Assembly: GCF_001039355.2 (NCBI RefSeq)
Contig: NW_019773859.1
Span: forward strand, 329,852-393,851
Origin: Lingula anatina
Lineage: Eukaryota; Brachiopoda; Lingulata; Lingulida; Lingulidae
Direction: 5' to 3'
DNA: 64,000 bases
Of the stretch, positions 1-13,705 are shown piece after piece (position 1 is the first letter of the stretch; each line of letters opens with the position of its first letter). The notes below the pieces were generated by a model, which made no database searches, was not told the DNA's origin, and saw nothing but the letters and a program-made list of their open reading frames with translations. The position numbers were made by a program, and so were the translations under genes.

Positions 1-2397
1 GGATGCTATAAATTTCTACAAAATATCATTGCAATGAAATAACAAAGCCCAGCAACAACATTTTCTTCACACTGTCATTACCAAAAGATTTCAAAATAAA
101 TAAAAGTTATGAGATCCTAACCCTTTTATAAATGTTGCACAGGAAGCCCTTTTTCAAAGCCTCCTTTCCTGCACTGATTTTAACAAACATTGCCTCTTTT
201 TAGGGGGATACAGAAATCCCCGTGAAGTCTAATTTTAAAATATTGTACTCACTACAAAGACCCTTTTTCAAGGTAAAGTGGAGTCAAGAGACCCAAAGGA
301 AGGTCCCAAAGAACCTGACGTGCAAGACTGAATCGAGTGGTTTCAGTCTTAAATCTCTGAAAAAGTCATTTCCCATGTGGATAGGAGGGGCAGTGTCAAG
401 AAATGGGAGCACCAGATGATTATGATATTGTCTAATTGTCGTTCAGATGAGATTAGCATTTTCTGCAATAAACCCTTTACCATTTTTTGACACATTTGTT
501 TACTAAAACTTGCTTTAATTATGAAAAGGGGGAGGAGATGCCCTTGGGTTGAGCTGGCATGTCAGATACTCTTCATCGTACAAGCAAAGCCATTCTTTGG
601 GAATTCCCTCAAAAATATACCAGTGATGTAACCTTCTGCAGATGATATTATTTCTATGCCACTAATTTAATTCTAGTCTTGCCTGAATATAGCCAAATAA
701 CTAACTGTAATTTGACAAAAGTCATATTGGTTGTATATGACTTTTTTCTCTTTCAAACAACCTACAAAGACCCATGCACTACTTAATTGGGACTATTAGT
801 TATCTGCCAAAGAATTTCCAAAGAAGCTCTGTCCACATTACAAGATGTATGGGCATTTTCATGTAGCTAGGAGAGTCAGATAAGGCAGTGGCCTCTTGAG
901 ACTGCTTTAGATAGTGTGCAGTAAAAAAAATTCAACTCATGAGACCAAATTACACTTTGCTGTTCTGCCATGATGGCTTCTCAGTTTACACTGCCTAGGT
1001 CAATTGTTTGTTAAGGCCATGCTTCTTCATGACTTTAAAAAAGTCTGCACTTATAAACTTTTCCTACTGAATAATTACGTGTTCCACCCATGCCAGCTTG
1101 TACTTACAGGTACATGTGTAATGATAGCTCTTAATCAGGTCCAATGTGCTGGATCAAAGTAGAGGCAAGAGCAATATGCGTCCAACTTCAACATAAGTTT
1201 ATTCTGAAGTGGCAGGCTTATGTATAAATTTATAATTACCAAGTATCAGGAGCATGTACCCAATTTTAGATAATTAGTTAAGTGTTACAACATGTACAGT
1301 AAAATCCCATCTGAATAAAATAACTTTCAAGTTATACAGGAAATATGGCATTAATGGCTCTGATTGAAAGAGACCCCTACCAGAAAAATAGGACTCCTGC
1401 ATACAGGCTTGGCTCACTTTGTGATATATTTTACTCGATCGGTTAACAGAAAATGCGCATGCTGCAGGTTCACAACTTCAAAAAGGTCTTTTTGAGTTGA
1501 TGCACACAAGTGAGAATTTCAAGACAGACATACTACACATAAGTGGGCTCAGACATTAAATCATAAAGGCATTTTATGAATAACGTCTTTGTAAAGTCGA
1601 TTTCATTCATCAGAAAACATATATGCTGAGTGGGATTTAGTCAGGTTTCCTTGTGATGTAATAATGTTCCTCTGAGAACTAAAATTTGCCTCGATTGGTG
1701 AGATACATGCACAATCTAATCAATTATTTTGCTTCTTTTTTTTCTGTGGTCAACATACCTTATTTAGGCACTGACAATATTGGGTGAATGGAAATTTCAA
1801 CTGTAATTGTTCAATTTTAGCAAATTGGCTAGGACACCCCATGTTTCCAAGCAATAACAGTGACCCTAGGCTACATTATTTAGCATATCTGACATAGAAA
1901 AAAATGAATAGAAACTCTGCACAAACTGAAGTTCTATACATAAAAAATTTTCCTTGTCTTTTTAAAAGCTGTGAAAATAAATATTGTCATGATATAAGAT
2001 AATACTGTCAAATCGAAAATACATAAGGATAAATTTGGTAAATTGAACTGATGATGTAACAGCAGTGCTTTAATGACTGGAGTGAAAACAGTAACATGTT
2101 ATCGACTTGGCCATGGTTTTAATTTCTTTTTGAAATGACTAAAATTGCAAATAATAATTACTTTTGTGTTTACAAATGAAACAAGGCAGCAAATCTGTCA
2201 AGTGAATAGACTTATATATGTCAAAACTGATATGACAACAACCACAAAGAAATTGCTAAATTAAGGATTTATTGCCTGAGTTTCACACACTAATATTAAT
2301 TCCCAAGTCATTAAATTAAATTATTTACAAATAACCAAAATGCTAGGCTATAGGCCTAGGACTTACTCCAATCCATTGATTTATTAAAACAGTCTTA

Positions 2398-2662
2398 TAA
2401 TCCCAGACAGCAAGTTGATGTTGGCCAATGTTGGCATGTTTGGCATTCAGTTGGCATTTGCCTTCCAACAATGGGCCAACACGATGCCAAAATTGCCAAC
2501 TTTTTGATATTGGCCAGCCAACATTGGGCAAAAGTTTGATCAATGTCAGCAGTCATATCAACAGAATATCCAACACTGGCATATTGTTGGCTCAATGCCT
2601 AGGGTTGTGCAAATGATACTGGACCAATGTCGGCTTGTTGGATTACCAACATTGGGCCAAAG
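2398..2662. repeat. degenerate TTGGC / CCAACATTGG repeat block
   Basis: The words TTGGC, GCCAA, CCAACATTGGGC and CCAATGTTGG recur about every 15-30 bases in both orientations, so the block is a string of imperfect palindromes. It is not a clean tandem repeat. The short frames it creates on both strands are by-products of the repeat. Confidence 0.6.
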
Positions 2663-3982
2663 TCAGAACAAATGTAATCTTGTTATCAGGTAATGAAGCA
2701 CACCCATTGGCATAGGACAAGTTTGCAAGTATATACAGTTTATTCTCATAGAGAAGAATAAATCAACCCTTCACCATTTTAGCTGACGTCATCTCAGTCA
2801 GAGGGCTGCTATCATAGCAGCAGTGGTCCACCTGGTATAATAGAGCCTACCTGTGCATGTTATTAAAAGAAGCAGAATCCTGATATTCTGGAGACTTTCA
2901 GATTGCTATGAAGTCAATTTAAGTGGATTTGTCTTTTCCTTGTGATTATATAAAACAAAGAAAGAAAATTCACTGAAATTATCTGCATTTTTCTGCTCTT
3001 GAGTCTGGATGAAAGAAAAGTCCCCCAACCCCTCTCTATAATTTTATATTAAGAAAAAGTCATATACAGAAAATTAACAATATTTGTCTTTCTACACACA
3101 GGTTTTATGAATTATCAGTTAAATTTGATTATAACAAAATAAAAAACCTGTTGTGATTGCTTTCCTCCAGCTTTTCCAATAGAAGTGACGGATACTTGAT
3201 GAATAATTAATCTAAATCTATTACCATGGAGAGCTGACTACAAATCTTCATCTAGGAAGAATAAAACCAATAACGTTAACCAATCAATTATGTTGACATT
3301 GTCTGCAAGGACAGATATACTAAGAGGCATCTATTGGGTCATATTTCTGTTTGCCATAAGAGATTACTGCCATGTACACAACTGAACTTTATCTCATCTA
3401 ATATAATATAATACAAGGAACAACACATCAAATATATTGGCAACTATACTGGACACTGTGGGCTGATTTAATTCTTTTTCTTTTATATTTTTTGCAATAT
3501 CAAGTAAATAAAAAATTAAATATTTTCAGCATATGCACACCTGTATGAGTAAAAATGTATTTATTTAAAAATCTAGGGACCTGTTTCACCAAGTCTTATA
3601 TCAGATTTTGGGCTGAAATCTTAGCTTTCTCAAACTACACACTAAGCTGCAATTCACAGAGAGACTCTGTTAAAGACCACTCATATATATATATATTTGT
3701 CTTTTACCTCATATCCTTGAGCAAATTCTGATCATCTAAACAAAGTTCAGAGATGACAATGACCCATATAATTATGTCAAATGCAATTAATATGAGCCAA
3801 CTATTCTTCAAAGCTCTTGAACCAATGTTTCATGTTGACTTTTTGTGCAACAGCATGCAGTAAACAGTAGTTAACACATAAAATCCCCTGATGCCTAGTA
3901 TCCTGGCAAAATTTCCTACACATAAGTAAACACAGTTCTTATTTGGCACAAGGAGAAAAGTCGTAAATATAGATTGTATACT

Positions 3983-3984
<2 letters not shown>

Positions 3985-4023
<39 letters not shown>
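3985..4023. repeat. (TA)n microsatellite
   Basis: About 19 uninterrupted TA units. Confidence 0.95.
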
Positions 4024-4026
<3 letters not shown>

Positions 4027-5747
4027 TGACCTCTGATGACGTTAACACTGATTTTGTGTTGAATATATACTCAAAACTGACCCAGAACTGAACTAGGTAG
4101 AAGAGGTCATCTAGTTTTCAAAACTGCACAAACTAGGTACATCTGGAAATCTGAATGTATAAGAGGATGAAATTGATTTATGTTTTGAAGAATTTTAAGG
4201 TTCAAAAGCTGAAAGATTATAAGGCCAAAATATTTTCTTTCAAGGAATTTGAAGGTTAAACAGATCAAATGGTTAAAGTTATAACAAGTGTTCATTTTGG
4301 CCCTAAAAAACTTATTTTCCTAGGGAAAATGACAATTTTCCATACTTTTTAATGGTTAATGAAGCAGGCAAAATTGAATGCTACTCTGCAAAGAGAAACC
4401 AAATATCCCTTTTGATTTTTCAATATACTTTTTAAAAAAATTTCATACTGCTGTTTGCCAATATAATTTCAAAAAAAAAAAAAAAAGATACCGTTTTCTT
4501 ACATGTTTTCCCACAAAAGTGTTAAGTTTCTCACCACTCACTGGGAAGTTACTGATACTATATATCATGCTTCACAATAATTAGGTGACAGACTTCATAA
4601 ATTGTCTAGTCCAAGGAAAAGTGAAACAGAAAGTTCCTTGGTTAAGTAACTCATTGCCTTGACACAAGGACATTTTTCAACAGGAAATTGATAGCCAGTG
4701 ACTACATGGTTGTATACACTGCCAATAACAGAATGTGAATAAATATACCTACCAGTACAGACTGAGTCCAGACAAGAGTAATTTTTCTTGGCAATATTAT
4801 TACTTTGCATGCAATTATGTCAGACACAGTTTCTCTTCTGCTGGAAAATAGTTAATGAACACGAGTTTGGAGCTTGACAGAGTGATAGATACTGCAAGGT
4901 AATATATACATGATCCTTGGACATTGCAATAGCAATCATCCTAGATTGCCCAAAGTCCTGCACTTCAATGTAAAATCAAGTGACATTTCACGTGATTTGG
5001 AGCAAAGTTGAGTCTGAATTAAAATTAAATCATTTAGTTCAGCAAGTATTGTATGTGTCACAATGGTTAAAAGCTAACAGAATGTATCTATGGCTATTTT
5101 TCTGTTCTTTCTCTAAAGTCCTGGTGAATTAGTCCATTGCAAAATAGTACAAATTACCTTTATTTTAAAAGTGATTTTTTATTGCTTTCTATGACTTAAT
5201 GAGTTAGCCCTACCTCACACCTTTTCTAGTCTCATATAATGTCAAGCTAATTGTAAACTGCATGTTTTATACTAGTATCTTGGACACCAAGGTATTCGCT
5301 TTTGCCTTTATTTGTTTGCAAGAAGTCTAACTATAACAGTTGGTTTTTGGAAAAATTTGGAAAAATTTCTGGGATGGTCAAACATAGTGATCACTGATTG
5401 ATAATTAATAATGATGAGAACTGAGATGCCATGGTGGATGTGTACACTCTCTGTGTGTGCTCTTCTGAGTATCTAATATGTCATCTACTATTTCTGCCTA
5501 CACTTACCATAATTTATGGGAGCCTCAATAGGATTTTTGAAGAAGTCTGAAATCTTATTCTTATTGCTATGCCCTTCATATATTGCCTGTGTTCATTTCT
5601 CAAAGGCATGCCTCATCCTTTCTAATTGATTAAATTTATTTCCCTACTCAAAAATTGCCCTTTTGTGCACTGTGAAACCTTTAAGGAAGGCTTCCAATTG
5701 TTCACTCTGTTTAAGCCAAGTAGAAAAAAAAGGTCCTGAACACATTT

Positions 5748-5767
5748 ATGTACTAGTACTAGTACAT
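5748..5767. repeat. perfect 20-base palindrome
   Basis: ATGTACTAGTACTAGTACAT reads the same on both strands. It is built from overlapping ACTAGT units. No function is evident. Confidence 0.7.
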
Positions 5768-6157
5768 CAGTTTGGAGTATGACAAAGTGATATTGTAACT
5801 GAAAGTGCAAGAACCGTGAATTATTGAGGACACCAGAAAAATTTGCTGTTTATGCCAAAATCATTCATGCCAAAATCCAGTAAACTGTCCTTTTAGTGCT
5901 TTGTGATAACATATTAGAACAGCAACTCAAGAAACCTCATCTAAAAGTCAATCAACCTGTTGTTTAACCAAGCACAAAATCAATTGATTACAGATAATTC
6001 TATTATAGTGTATAAAAATAATTTCCATCGGGTTGCTTTTCCTGAAAAATAAATTTCAGTGTAAGATATCAGAGTGAGATAGTTTCACGTCAGAAAAATT
6101 GTGAAAAGACGTGTGCATCTGATAAATAAATACTAGTAAATAAATTAATAAATAACT

Positions 6158-6195
6158 AAAGAAAGAAAAAAAGAAGGAAAGAAGGAAGGAAAGAA
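6158..6195. repeat. purine-only GAAA/GAAG tract
   Basis: An almost pure A/G run of degenerate GAAA and GGAA units. Confidence 0.8.
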
Positions 6196-6806
6196 CACAC
6201 GGGAGGAGTTGTATTAAATCAACTCTTCAGTCGATACTGCCCTACCTTCACCATGCTGGTCTGTCTCTGGGGGAGTTTTCTTGGCTGAACTCGAATGCAA
6301 CCCGCCCATGGTGCACCCAATCTTGAGTTATTCTTGCAGCTGGCGGATTCTGCACACGGCAGGATCGCACCAACGGCGGTCAAACCGCAAATACTATCTT
6401 TCCGTAACTGAATTCAAACTCTCTCACTGGTGGTGGTGTTTGGCCATGCATTTCCTCTAACTCAGTATCTGCATTTTCCTGGTAGAAAGGCGTGTACCTG
6501 TAGGTGAGTGCACGCGGATATTGACACTCTGTTTATGTGTACGCCTCGTTTATTCAAGTGTGAATTGGTGATCTTGCAACAGCTATTTGACCTACTTTAC
6601 CTTTAGCTAGGTCACTGGTTTAGGGGCACGGGTTGAATGAAATAGTCTAATTGCTACAGGATAATTTAACTTTAGTTTGATTGTGTGATAGACAAAGGTT
6701 TGTTCTTGGTAACATATGGTATAAAAATAAATTGTTTAAATAATGTACTTTGCGAGATATATATGCATTCACGTGATCAAACAATCGCTATGGTGATTTG
6801 TTGACA

Positions 6807-6819
6807 TCCGCCATATTGG
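6807..6819 (-). promoter_or_regulatory. YY1-like site upstream of the LRRC27-like gene
   Basis: On the minus strand the word is CCAATATGGCGGA, which contains the AAnATGGCGG core bound by YY1 in animals. It lies 112 bases before the chosen start codon at 6931, a normal place for a downstream or core-promoter YY1 element. The identical 13 bases occur before FAM193 at 29337-29349. Function is inferred from motif and position only. Confidence 0.5.
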
Positions 6820-6930
6820 ATGTTTGGAGATGGTTGAAGTCGATATGTCCCTTCATGCGATATTTTTGTCTGCTTATGCACAAAGAAGGAATCTGCAGTG
6901 GATCATGCGATCATAAATGACTACACCAAC

Positions 6931-9900
6931 ATGAATCCTTCAACGCAAGACTATGTGCATTCTTCAGATATGTCGGAATCGGATATGTCAAGTGTTGACC
7001 ATCTAGTTGGAAGCAAAAAATGCCAAATGAATGGTGATGTGGGGTTAGACCTACAAATTAATGGTGATATGGATTTATCAGCAAGGACTAAGATAGATAA
7101 TCAAAGAAACGAAGATTTAGTAACAAGACTTATTCAGCAGTGTGCAGAGTCTGGTGCTCAATTTATAGATTTGAGTAGAAAGGGATTAAAGCAAATTCCA
7201 AGTGAACTTCTTCAATTGAATCATTTAGAGGTATTATAAATCGTATTATTTTGATACTGATTGAGCTAGTAGCCATGAAATTTATAGAACACTCCAAATT
7301 TTAATAAGTGTTATATTTCCAGTTTCTTTCTTTTAATTTTGCAAATTATTGAATTTGTGGATATTATTTTTTACATGATGTATTTATGATAAAAATATAC
7401 ATATATATATCTGATATAGTAGTAGTAATATTTGTTGCAAATAAATGTGTCTTCTAAAACAGTCATCTAGTTTCTTTTTGTGAAGGTTTATCTAACTCTT
7501 TATATATATTTCATATGTATTGAATTACATTCACCTATGTAAGTTTGTGGTAAGATTGCTTTATATGTTTCAGTATATTTACTTGGAAGGTAACCAGTTA
7601 TGCCATATCCCAGAAAATTTCTTTGAATGCTTCCCAAGATTGAAATGGCTAGATCTCAGGCACAACTATATTGTGAATATACCCAGTGCATACATTGGAA
7701 GCCATCAGAATCTGAGGAACTTGCTGTTAGAGCACAATGAATTGAAGTCACTCCCATTGGAGCTAGGTTGGTAGCTTGCCATTTTATTTAATTAAAATCT
7801 CATTGATTTATGCAGCAGAAAATATCTCTCCAGAGATTAATGTAAAGATGGTGTCAGACTGTTTATAAAGAATTATTTAACCTGTGAATTTAGCTTGTAT
7901 AATTAAATCATTGCCTTGCGAGATGAAAATTATTAAGAAAATATAGTGCCATTTTTTATTGGATACATTTTTATCATAATGCATAAATATGCATAGCATT
8001 TATTTATTGCACCATAACATGCTTAGTGTAATTAAAGTATGTGTAGACTAAAGATTCCAAAATTCAATGTCAGGTCTAGTCATGTCCCTAAATGGGCTGA
8101 ACATTAATAACAATCCACTGGAGTTTCCCCCTGCTGAGGTTATAGAGAAAGGAACTCATGATATCCTCACATATCTCAGAGAACTCCTATTTGCCAAATC
8201 ACAGGGATTGCCTCTTAATACAGGTAAGAATTAAACAACTGAAGATTTATAATAAAATTTAAAACAAAAGAAACCTGTTGTATACATCCTCTTAAAGACA
8301 AAAGGAATTTGTGCATTTTTCCATTCACTTGCATTCCTAATGACATGTATGCTATGTAAGCTAGTTTGTCACACAATGTGTAGTTTCTGAGAAGTAACTG
8401 TAGCATTGAATAAAAAGGAATTTTGTGAAAGTTTTTGCAGCATATGTATGTTGGTGAGTTTTTGGAGGAAGCATCTGTTCAGTTAAAAACAAAAAAATAT
8501 AATGTTTGCACCTTGCACCACTTTTACAAGCATTAAAATGTTCCTTACAGATCTCAGATTAGACAAGCTGACAATTCATGAAGAAAATGAGTCTTCTTCA
8601 AGTTCAAGGTCAGTCGAAGAATTCAAGTCACTTCCTAGTAGTAAATCAAGTAAACACAGAGGCTCAGTTCAGCACAGTGACTCAGAGACATTTGGTCCAG
8701 TACCTCAGACTGCAGCACTACATAAACCAAAAAGTTATGAAGAGTTTAAACAACAACAGATTGAAAAATATAAAAAGGCTGGTGCTCTGGGAATGGTAGA
8801 AAGAAAAGAAGGGTGAGTTTTTTTTTTCTAATATTTCAGATAAAAATAAAGTGGCACTTGATGATTTCAACAAACAGAAGACATTTTCGATTGAACTAAG
8901 CTGAAAATATGGTTAATTTTTTATTTATTTTTATCTTTGGAATTTTATTTTACCATCTTCATTATTCAGATTTCTTTAGATTCATAGTCAGTAATGAAAA
9001 TATGTTCATGTTGACTTTGTCACTTTCTAATTACATTATCACTAATACTAATTTATTTGTGGAAGCACCTGTTATCAGGATGTGCAATATTAGAACCTTT
9101 TACAAACATTTGCAAAGTACTGTTACTTGTAAAATAATAACAAGAGAGCTCGGACCAGGGCTGAGTAAGAAGTAAATTTTAATTTAAATATATATATATC
9201 ACTCAATAACAGTGCTCAGCAATGGTACTTCTTGGTTTTTTAAAACAAAACCAAGTAGACCAATGGCTTTAAAAAAGCTATGGACAGTGTCATAAAAAGT
9301 GACATTGTAAACTTTAAGCTTCATGAAGTGATTTTATAAATACTATTATTTGTATTCTTCAGGAAAAGAGTAAAAAAGAAAAAGAAGCCTGTGGAACTCG
9401 CCAAGTATCCTTCTCCACCATCAATAGACCTCATTCAACAAAAGGCCAGAGAGGAGCGAAAATTAGCCAAGCACAGGGAGTTCAATGAAAAGACTGATGC
9501 TATTTTGCAGAGAAGAAAGTGAGCATACTATGTCTGGACTATAAAGCATTCACTGAAATTTCATTTTATAAGTGGCACACATTCACTTTCTTTTAAGCAT
9601 TTTCAGATGATCATAAATTTTGCAGATGAAAGGGTAGTATATTAGTTATCAGAAATTTTTTTTATTCAACAAGCAGTATATATCTTCAAGGTATTATGTT
9701 TAAAGGGATTTTTATGAAGCTCATTCCTTTATAAAAAATGAAGAAACACACCCTCTCAAATTTACACTATACATTTTCTAGAGACATCGCTCAGCTGAAA
9801 GAATGGAGAGATGAAACTAAAAAACTGAAAGAAAAGAAGTACATGGAAAGTGTCAGAAAAGGAACCAAAGGTATATCTACTATTTCACATAAATAGAAAA

Positions 9901-12900
9901 AGCTTGTTTTATATAATGGCATACATTGCTACCCTTTTTAATCATTCTGATATCATTTTATTTGTTTACTCATAAATGTATCAATGTGAGTTTGATTCCT
10001 CACAAAAAATTAAAGAAAGTTTGTGGATTATTGGGTTCAAAGACAGGAATCAGAGCAACATTTATGAAAGATCAGTGTACTCTGTTCCTATCCCTGTACG
10101 TGTGCATGTGTTTTCTAAGACCCCATTCCCAGAGATTAGATCGACCCAAACTAGATCGACCTAACTCCCTGGAGGTTCACGCTATAGCTGTCAGCCGAGC
10201 GGGCATGAAAGTTAATTACCCCCTTACAGCTTGTAGTAGGCGGGACGGACATTTAAGCTGGATTATCTGACAGTAATCTAGTGAGACTCCCCACAGGGAT
10301 AGATCGATCTAAAATCTCTGGGAATACACTCTTAGTGTGTGTGTGTGTGTGTTTTAATATTTATCATGTATTTTTATATTATATCATGTGTTGTTATTTC
10401 ACAGATTTCTTAGATCCAGTAAAACAAGCTCCTTTTGGTATTGATGAGGAGCACATAAAAGTGCCAACTAATGAAGAAAGAATAAAGGTATCCTTAAAGG
10501 AAGTCACTTTATTTGTTGTTTTGTTATTCTTAGTCACAGAATCATTCAAAATTTGTAAAAAAAAAAAAAAAAGATTTAGATCAGTGAAGCTTGGTGTTCA
10601 TAAATAGTTCCATTACACAAATGTTAAATGCAAACACTTTTTAGGAAAATGTTATGAAACTCTTTAGTATTTCTTTAAGATATACTATTGTAAGCTATAT
10701 GATGGTATTTGGTTACCCCCTTCCTGGATTGCATATTGATTTTTTACTAGATATTCACAGATGTGTCTCTGGTAAATTATGTGCACTTTTCTGTATGCAA
10801 GTAGTACTAGAGTATTGTGTTATGAATTAGCCAGAGACATCTGTGAATATTCAGTGAAAAATCAATCTGTGGCCCTGGTAGAGGATAGTATATCAGGTGT
10901 AACCACAATAACGTGACATGAGTACTTGGTTAATATGCATCTTTAATCTCTGTGTTTCTCTGTGTAAGAATTTCTTGATGAATATCAAGAATACCCAAAA
11001 GTTGCACCAACAGAATTTCAGAAAACTGAAATGTGAATATAAAATCCTCTCATTCCAGCATGATGTGAGAGAGAAACATGAAAGAATTAGGAGGGCAATA
11101 ACTCCCAACACCAGACAGAAACTGGAAGAAGAAAGGTGGGAACACAAAAGCTCATATTGCATTCTCATTAGTTATTTTACTTATGGCTTCAGTCAAAAGG
11201 ACACAGAAGTCTCTGATCATGAAAGTACAGGGTGTGATTATTAGAACTGCATTCATTGATTAGCCTTTGTATAATTTTCTCGTTTATGTTTTTCACAGAA
11301 TTCAACGAGACAGAGAACTTGAAAAGAAAATTAAAGCACACGTGTTTGAGATGCAGGAGAGGCGTAAAAAACCAAAGGGTACACCAAATGAAGAAATGGA
11401 AGCTGCAAGGAAAGAACTGGCAATTGTAAGTTGTGCCTACAATACAGTGCAGATATTATAATATCATATAGCTCATTGTATACATATTTGTAGCAAAGTA
11501 CACGGTCACTATTCAGTGTGGCTTTTTCATATTCTTACATATATCTCACTGCATTTTTCTTATTTATTTATTCATTTCTGTTCACAAGTGCAAAGACTGC
11601 TTTGCTGTGCTATGCTTCCTCAAAAATTAAAGATTCTATAAATTTGGTCAATATAATTGTCCTATAGATTATCTGCTGTAGAATAGTTGTAAACAGTCTT
11701 TGATTGCTGTATTCTTTAAAATATTGTTATAAATTTCATTTCTTTATTTAAAAACTATACTATATTACTTTTCAAGTAATCAGAATCAGCTTGTAGCTTT
11801 TCTAGTATTTATTTATAACACTATACAGTTTGAGTTATAGTATCATTTCTAAAGAGTTTTTAAATAGACATGTGTCCTTCAATTTTTCTATTCCACTTGA
11901 CTTTAGGTTAAGGCCTTGCAGAATGACCTATTGAAACGTTATCAAGACCTCAAACACTGGTCACCAGGTTGTCCACATTATTTGCTTGTATACCCTAACC
12001 TTGTGATTTATAGTAGTAACATGTCCACTAACAGCATGTAGTCTGCAGATTAACTGTCCTGGCCAGTCATACCACTGGACAAAATTAGACTGACACTCCC
12101 TCTTCTCACTAATGTTTTTACCCTGCCCTTCTCATTATGTTCTGATAGTAAAGTTAACCCCATAAATTGAGTTCATTGAACATAATCATTAATAGCAGCC
12201 AGGAATAAAATGCACTAAAGCAACCTGAGGAGGAATGACGAGGCAGTCTGTTGTTAAACCACCCTAGCTTGTAGGTTCCCTTCCCCAGTATTGTACTATG
12301 ATTAACATGATAAAATTATTATTTTTATAATAGCAAATTAATGCGGCATATCTGCTTAGTGCTGATCAAAAAATGGTAATAGCTGACAGCAACATGTCCA
12401 TAAATGTTTTGTCTGCTTGTTGAATAATTTTTTTTTTTTTTTTTTGATGTGTTGCACATTTTGTTTGTGATGTTTTGTCTTGTTGTGTCTGCACCCATGT
12501 TGATACACTTGCAGCACAGGTATGGATAAAGGTTTTACTGCAAATTGTGTTTTTTGTAACATTCTGACAACAATTTAGATGAAAAACTAGTAAACAGTAA
12601 ACCATGACAAACACCATGTTGGGAACTAATAGCATAACATCAACATCAACTTACTATAATATGGGAGTATTTTGCAAGAGATCAAAGACACGCCTTTTTA
12701 ATTAATAATCAGTTGCCATTTGTTTACCTACTGTCTAATGCAGGTTGTCCAAGTATTATGATTTAACAAAGATGCATTATGATGTCACACACATCCTTTT
12801 TTAACCTCCTATTACATATATACTCAAATTATGATGTCACAAATACAAGACTAATGATACATGAAATCCAACTTTTTTCCATCACCATGTTACATATAAA

Positions 12901-13705
12901 AGATAAATACAGACCATCTCAGGAAAACCAAATCAATTTATCAATGCAAATTCCGTTATTGGTTCCTACAAGGATGACGCACTAAGTTGAGAAATTTCAA
13001 TTTATATGTATGTAATTTTTATTTTTTCACTGTTTATGACATCACAAAAAATACAAGTATTTGATTTGATGTCACAAGCAGTGGGTATATGTTGTCACAA
13101 ACAAGTTACTTGTCATCATAACAATCAGCAGTGACTTTGTTATCAGAATAATTATACAATTTATATGAATTATGTATGTCATCAAGATTAATGAAAATCT
13201 TTCACACTATCAAAGAAGAGGATCAGTACTGATGAATGGAGGATAGAATTGTAAAAAATACTATTTGTACATTTGTTTATATGATTTTACTTGGATGTAT
13301 TTGGCAGTGATAATCGAGTTGTGCAGAAATGGAAAGTGTTACTGAATTTTCCTAGAAACAGCATACAGTGTTAATGCGATTCCTAATTTAAATTTTTTTT
13401 TTTTTGCTACTACATCTTTGATGTATCTACTGGACTGATTTATGACTGAAGAACATAAAATATTGTAACTTTGACATGATGTCTATTTACAGTAAAATAA
13501 TTTTGGTTTGTCAGTTTAGAATATTCAGTGTATCAAAAGTGGAAAAAGAAACAACATTGAGTATACCTTTACCTCATTTTAGGCTGAGGAACTGAAGAAG
13601 GAACTTGCCCAGAGGAAGAAAGCATTGGAGTACAGATTTAAGGCATTTACTGCAGATTTCTATGCAAGCTCTGCAAAGGGACCCAGGGCCAGAATAACAT
13701 TCTAG
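6931..13705 (+). CDS. LRRC27: leucine-rich repeat protein, LRRC27-like (10 exons)
   Basis: Exons: 6931-7230, 7574-7766, 8074-8223, 8551-8812, 9363-9518, 9782-9870, 10405-10487, 11059-11135, 11299-11425 and 13583-13705. All have GT-AG borders and compatible phases, giving 519 residues. Residues 1-80 are polar and unmatched. About 85-165 form leucine-rich repeats (IDLSRKGLKQIP, LEGNQLCHIP, LDLRHNYIVNIP, LLLEHNELKSLP, NINNNPLEFPP), closed by the usual PPAEVIEKG...ILTYLREL cap. The rest is a lysine/glutamate-rich helix ending in EYRFKAFT, the architecture of LRRC27, whose function is poorly known. The first ATG in frame after an upstream stop (6835) is at 6931; a GTG at 6898 is not a credible start. 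An extra exon at 11907-11987, or an alternative last exon to 12042, is possible. LRRC27 is the best name; another LRR/coiled-coil protein is the alternative. Confidence 0.8.
10121..10326. mobile_element. MITE family A, copy 1
   Basis: The block starts with ATTCCCAGAGATTAGATCGA and ends with the reverse complement of nearly the same word, so it has terminal inverted repeats of about 25 bases. It has no coding capacity and lies in the intron between LRRC27 exons 6 and 7. A second copy at 57715-57923 shares long internal stretches, including an identical run of about 40 bases near the right end. The superfamily and target duplication are unclear. Confidence 0.75.
10335..10352. repeat. (GT)n microsatellite
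   Basis: Nine GT units directly beside MITE copy 1. Confidence 0.9.
10735..10866. repeat. long imperfect inverted repeat in an LRRC27 intron
   Basis: Arms 10735-10772 and 10831-10866 are near-perfect reverse complements; both arms carry ATATTCACAGATG...TCTCTGG and ATTGATTTTT. They are separated by 58 bases. It could be a small fold-back transposon or a stable hairpin in the LRRC27 pre-mRNA. Confidence 0.7.
11426..13582 (+). other. last intron of the LRRC27-like gene
   Basis: This 2.2 kb stretch holds a possible extra or alternative exon from 11907 (acceptor CTTTAG, frame starting VKALQNDLLKRYQDLK), a poly-T run at 12428-12445 and AT-rich unique sequence. Read into the final exon through the obvious GT at 11968, the extra exon would cause an immediate stop. 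Only a weak donor at 11988 keeps phase. Confidence 0.5.

Larger units (their letters stand above)
1..6806. other. intergenic DNA without a recognisable gene
   Basis: No open frame in this stretch looks like an exon: the longest are under 75 codons, with low-complexity or random composition. It is AT-rich and very poor in CpG (one CpG in 4081-4500). It contains a degenerate TTGGC-rich repeat, a TA microsatellite, a purine tract and a short palindrome, listed separately. The last 600 bases (about 6230-6500) are richer in G+C and CpG and could include untranslated exon or promoter of the LRRC27-like gene that follows; I cannot prove a transcript. Confidence 0.6.

Noticed and set aside
6230-6500. 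G+C-richer stretch as a possible coding exon
   Set aside because: No frame shows a domain or matching splice sites. It is better treated as possible promoter or untranslated sequence.
6898-6930. GTG start for the LRRC27-like gene
   Set aside because: It is not an ATG; upstream codons reach a stop without any ATG. The first credible start is at 6931.
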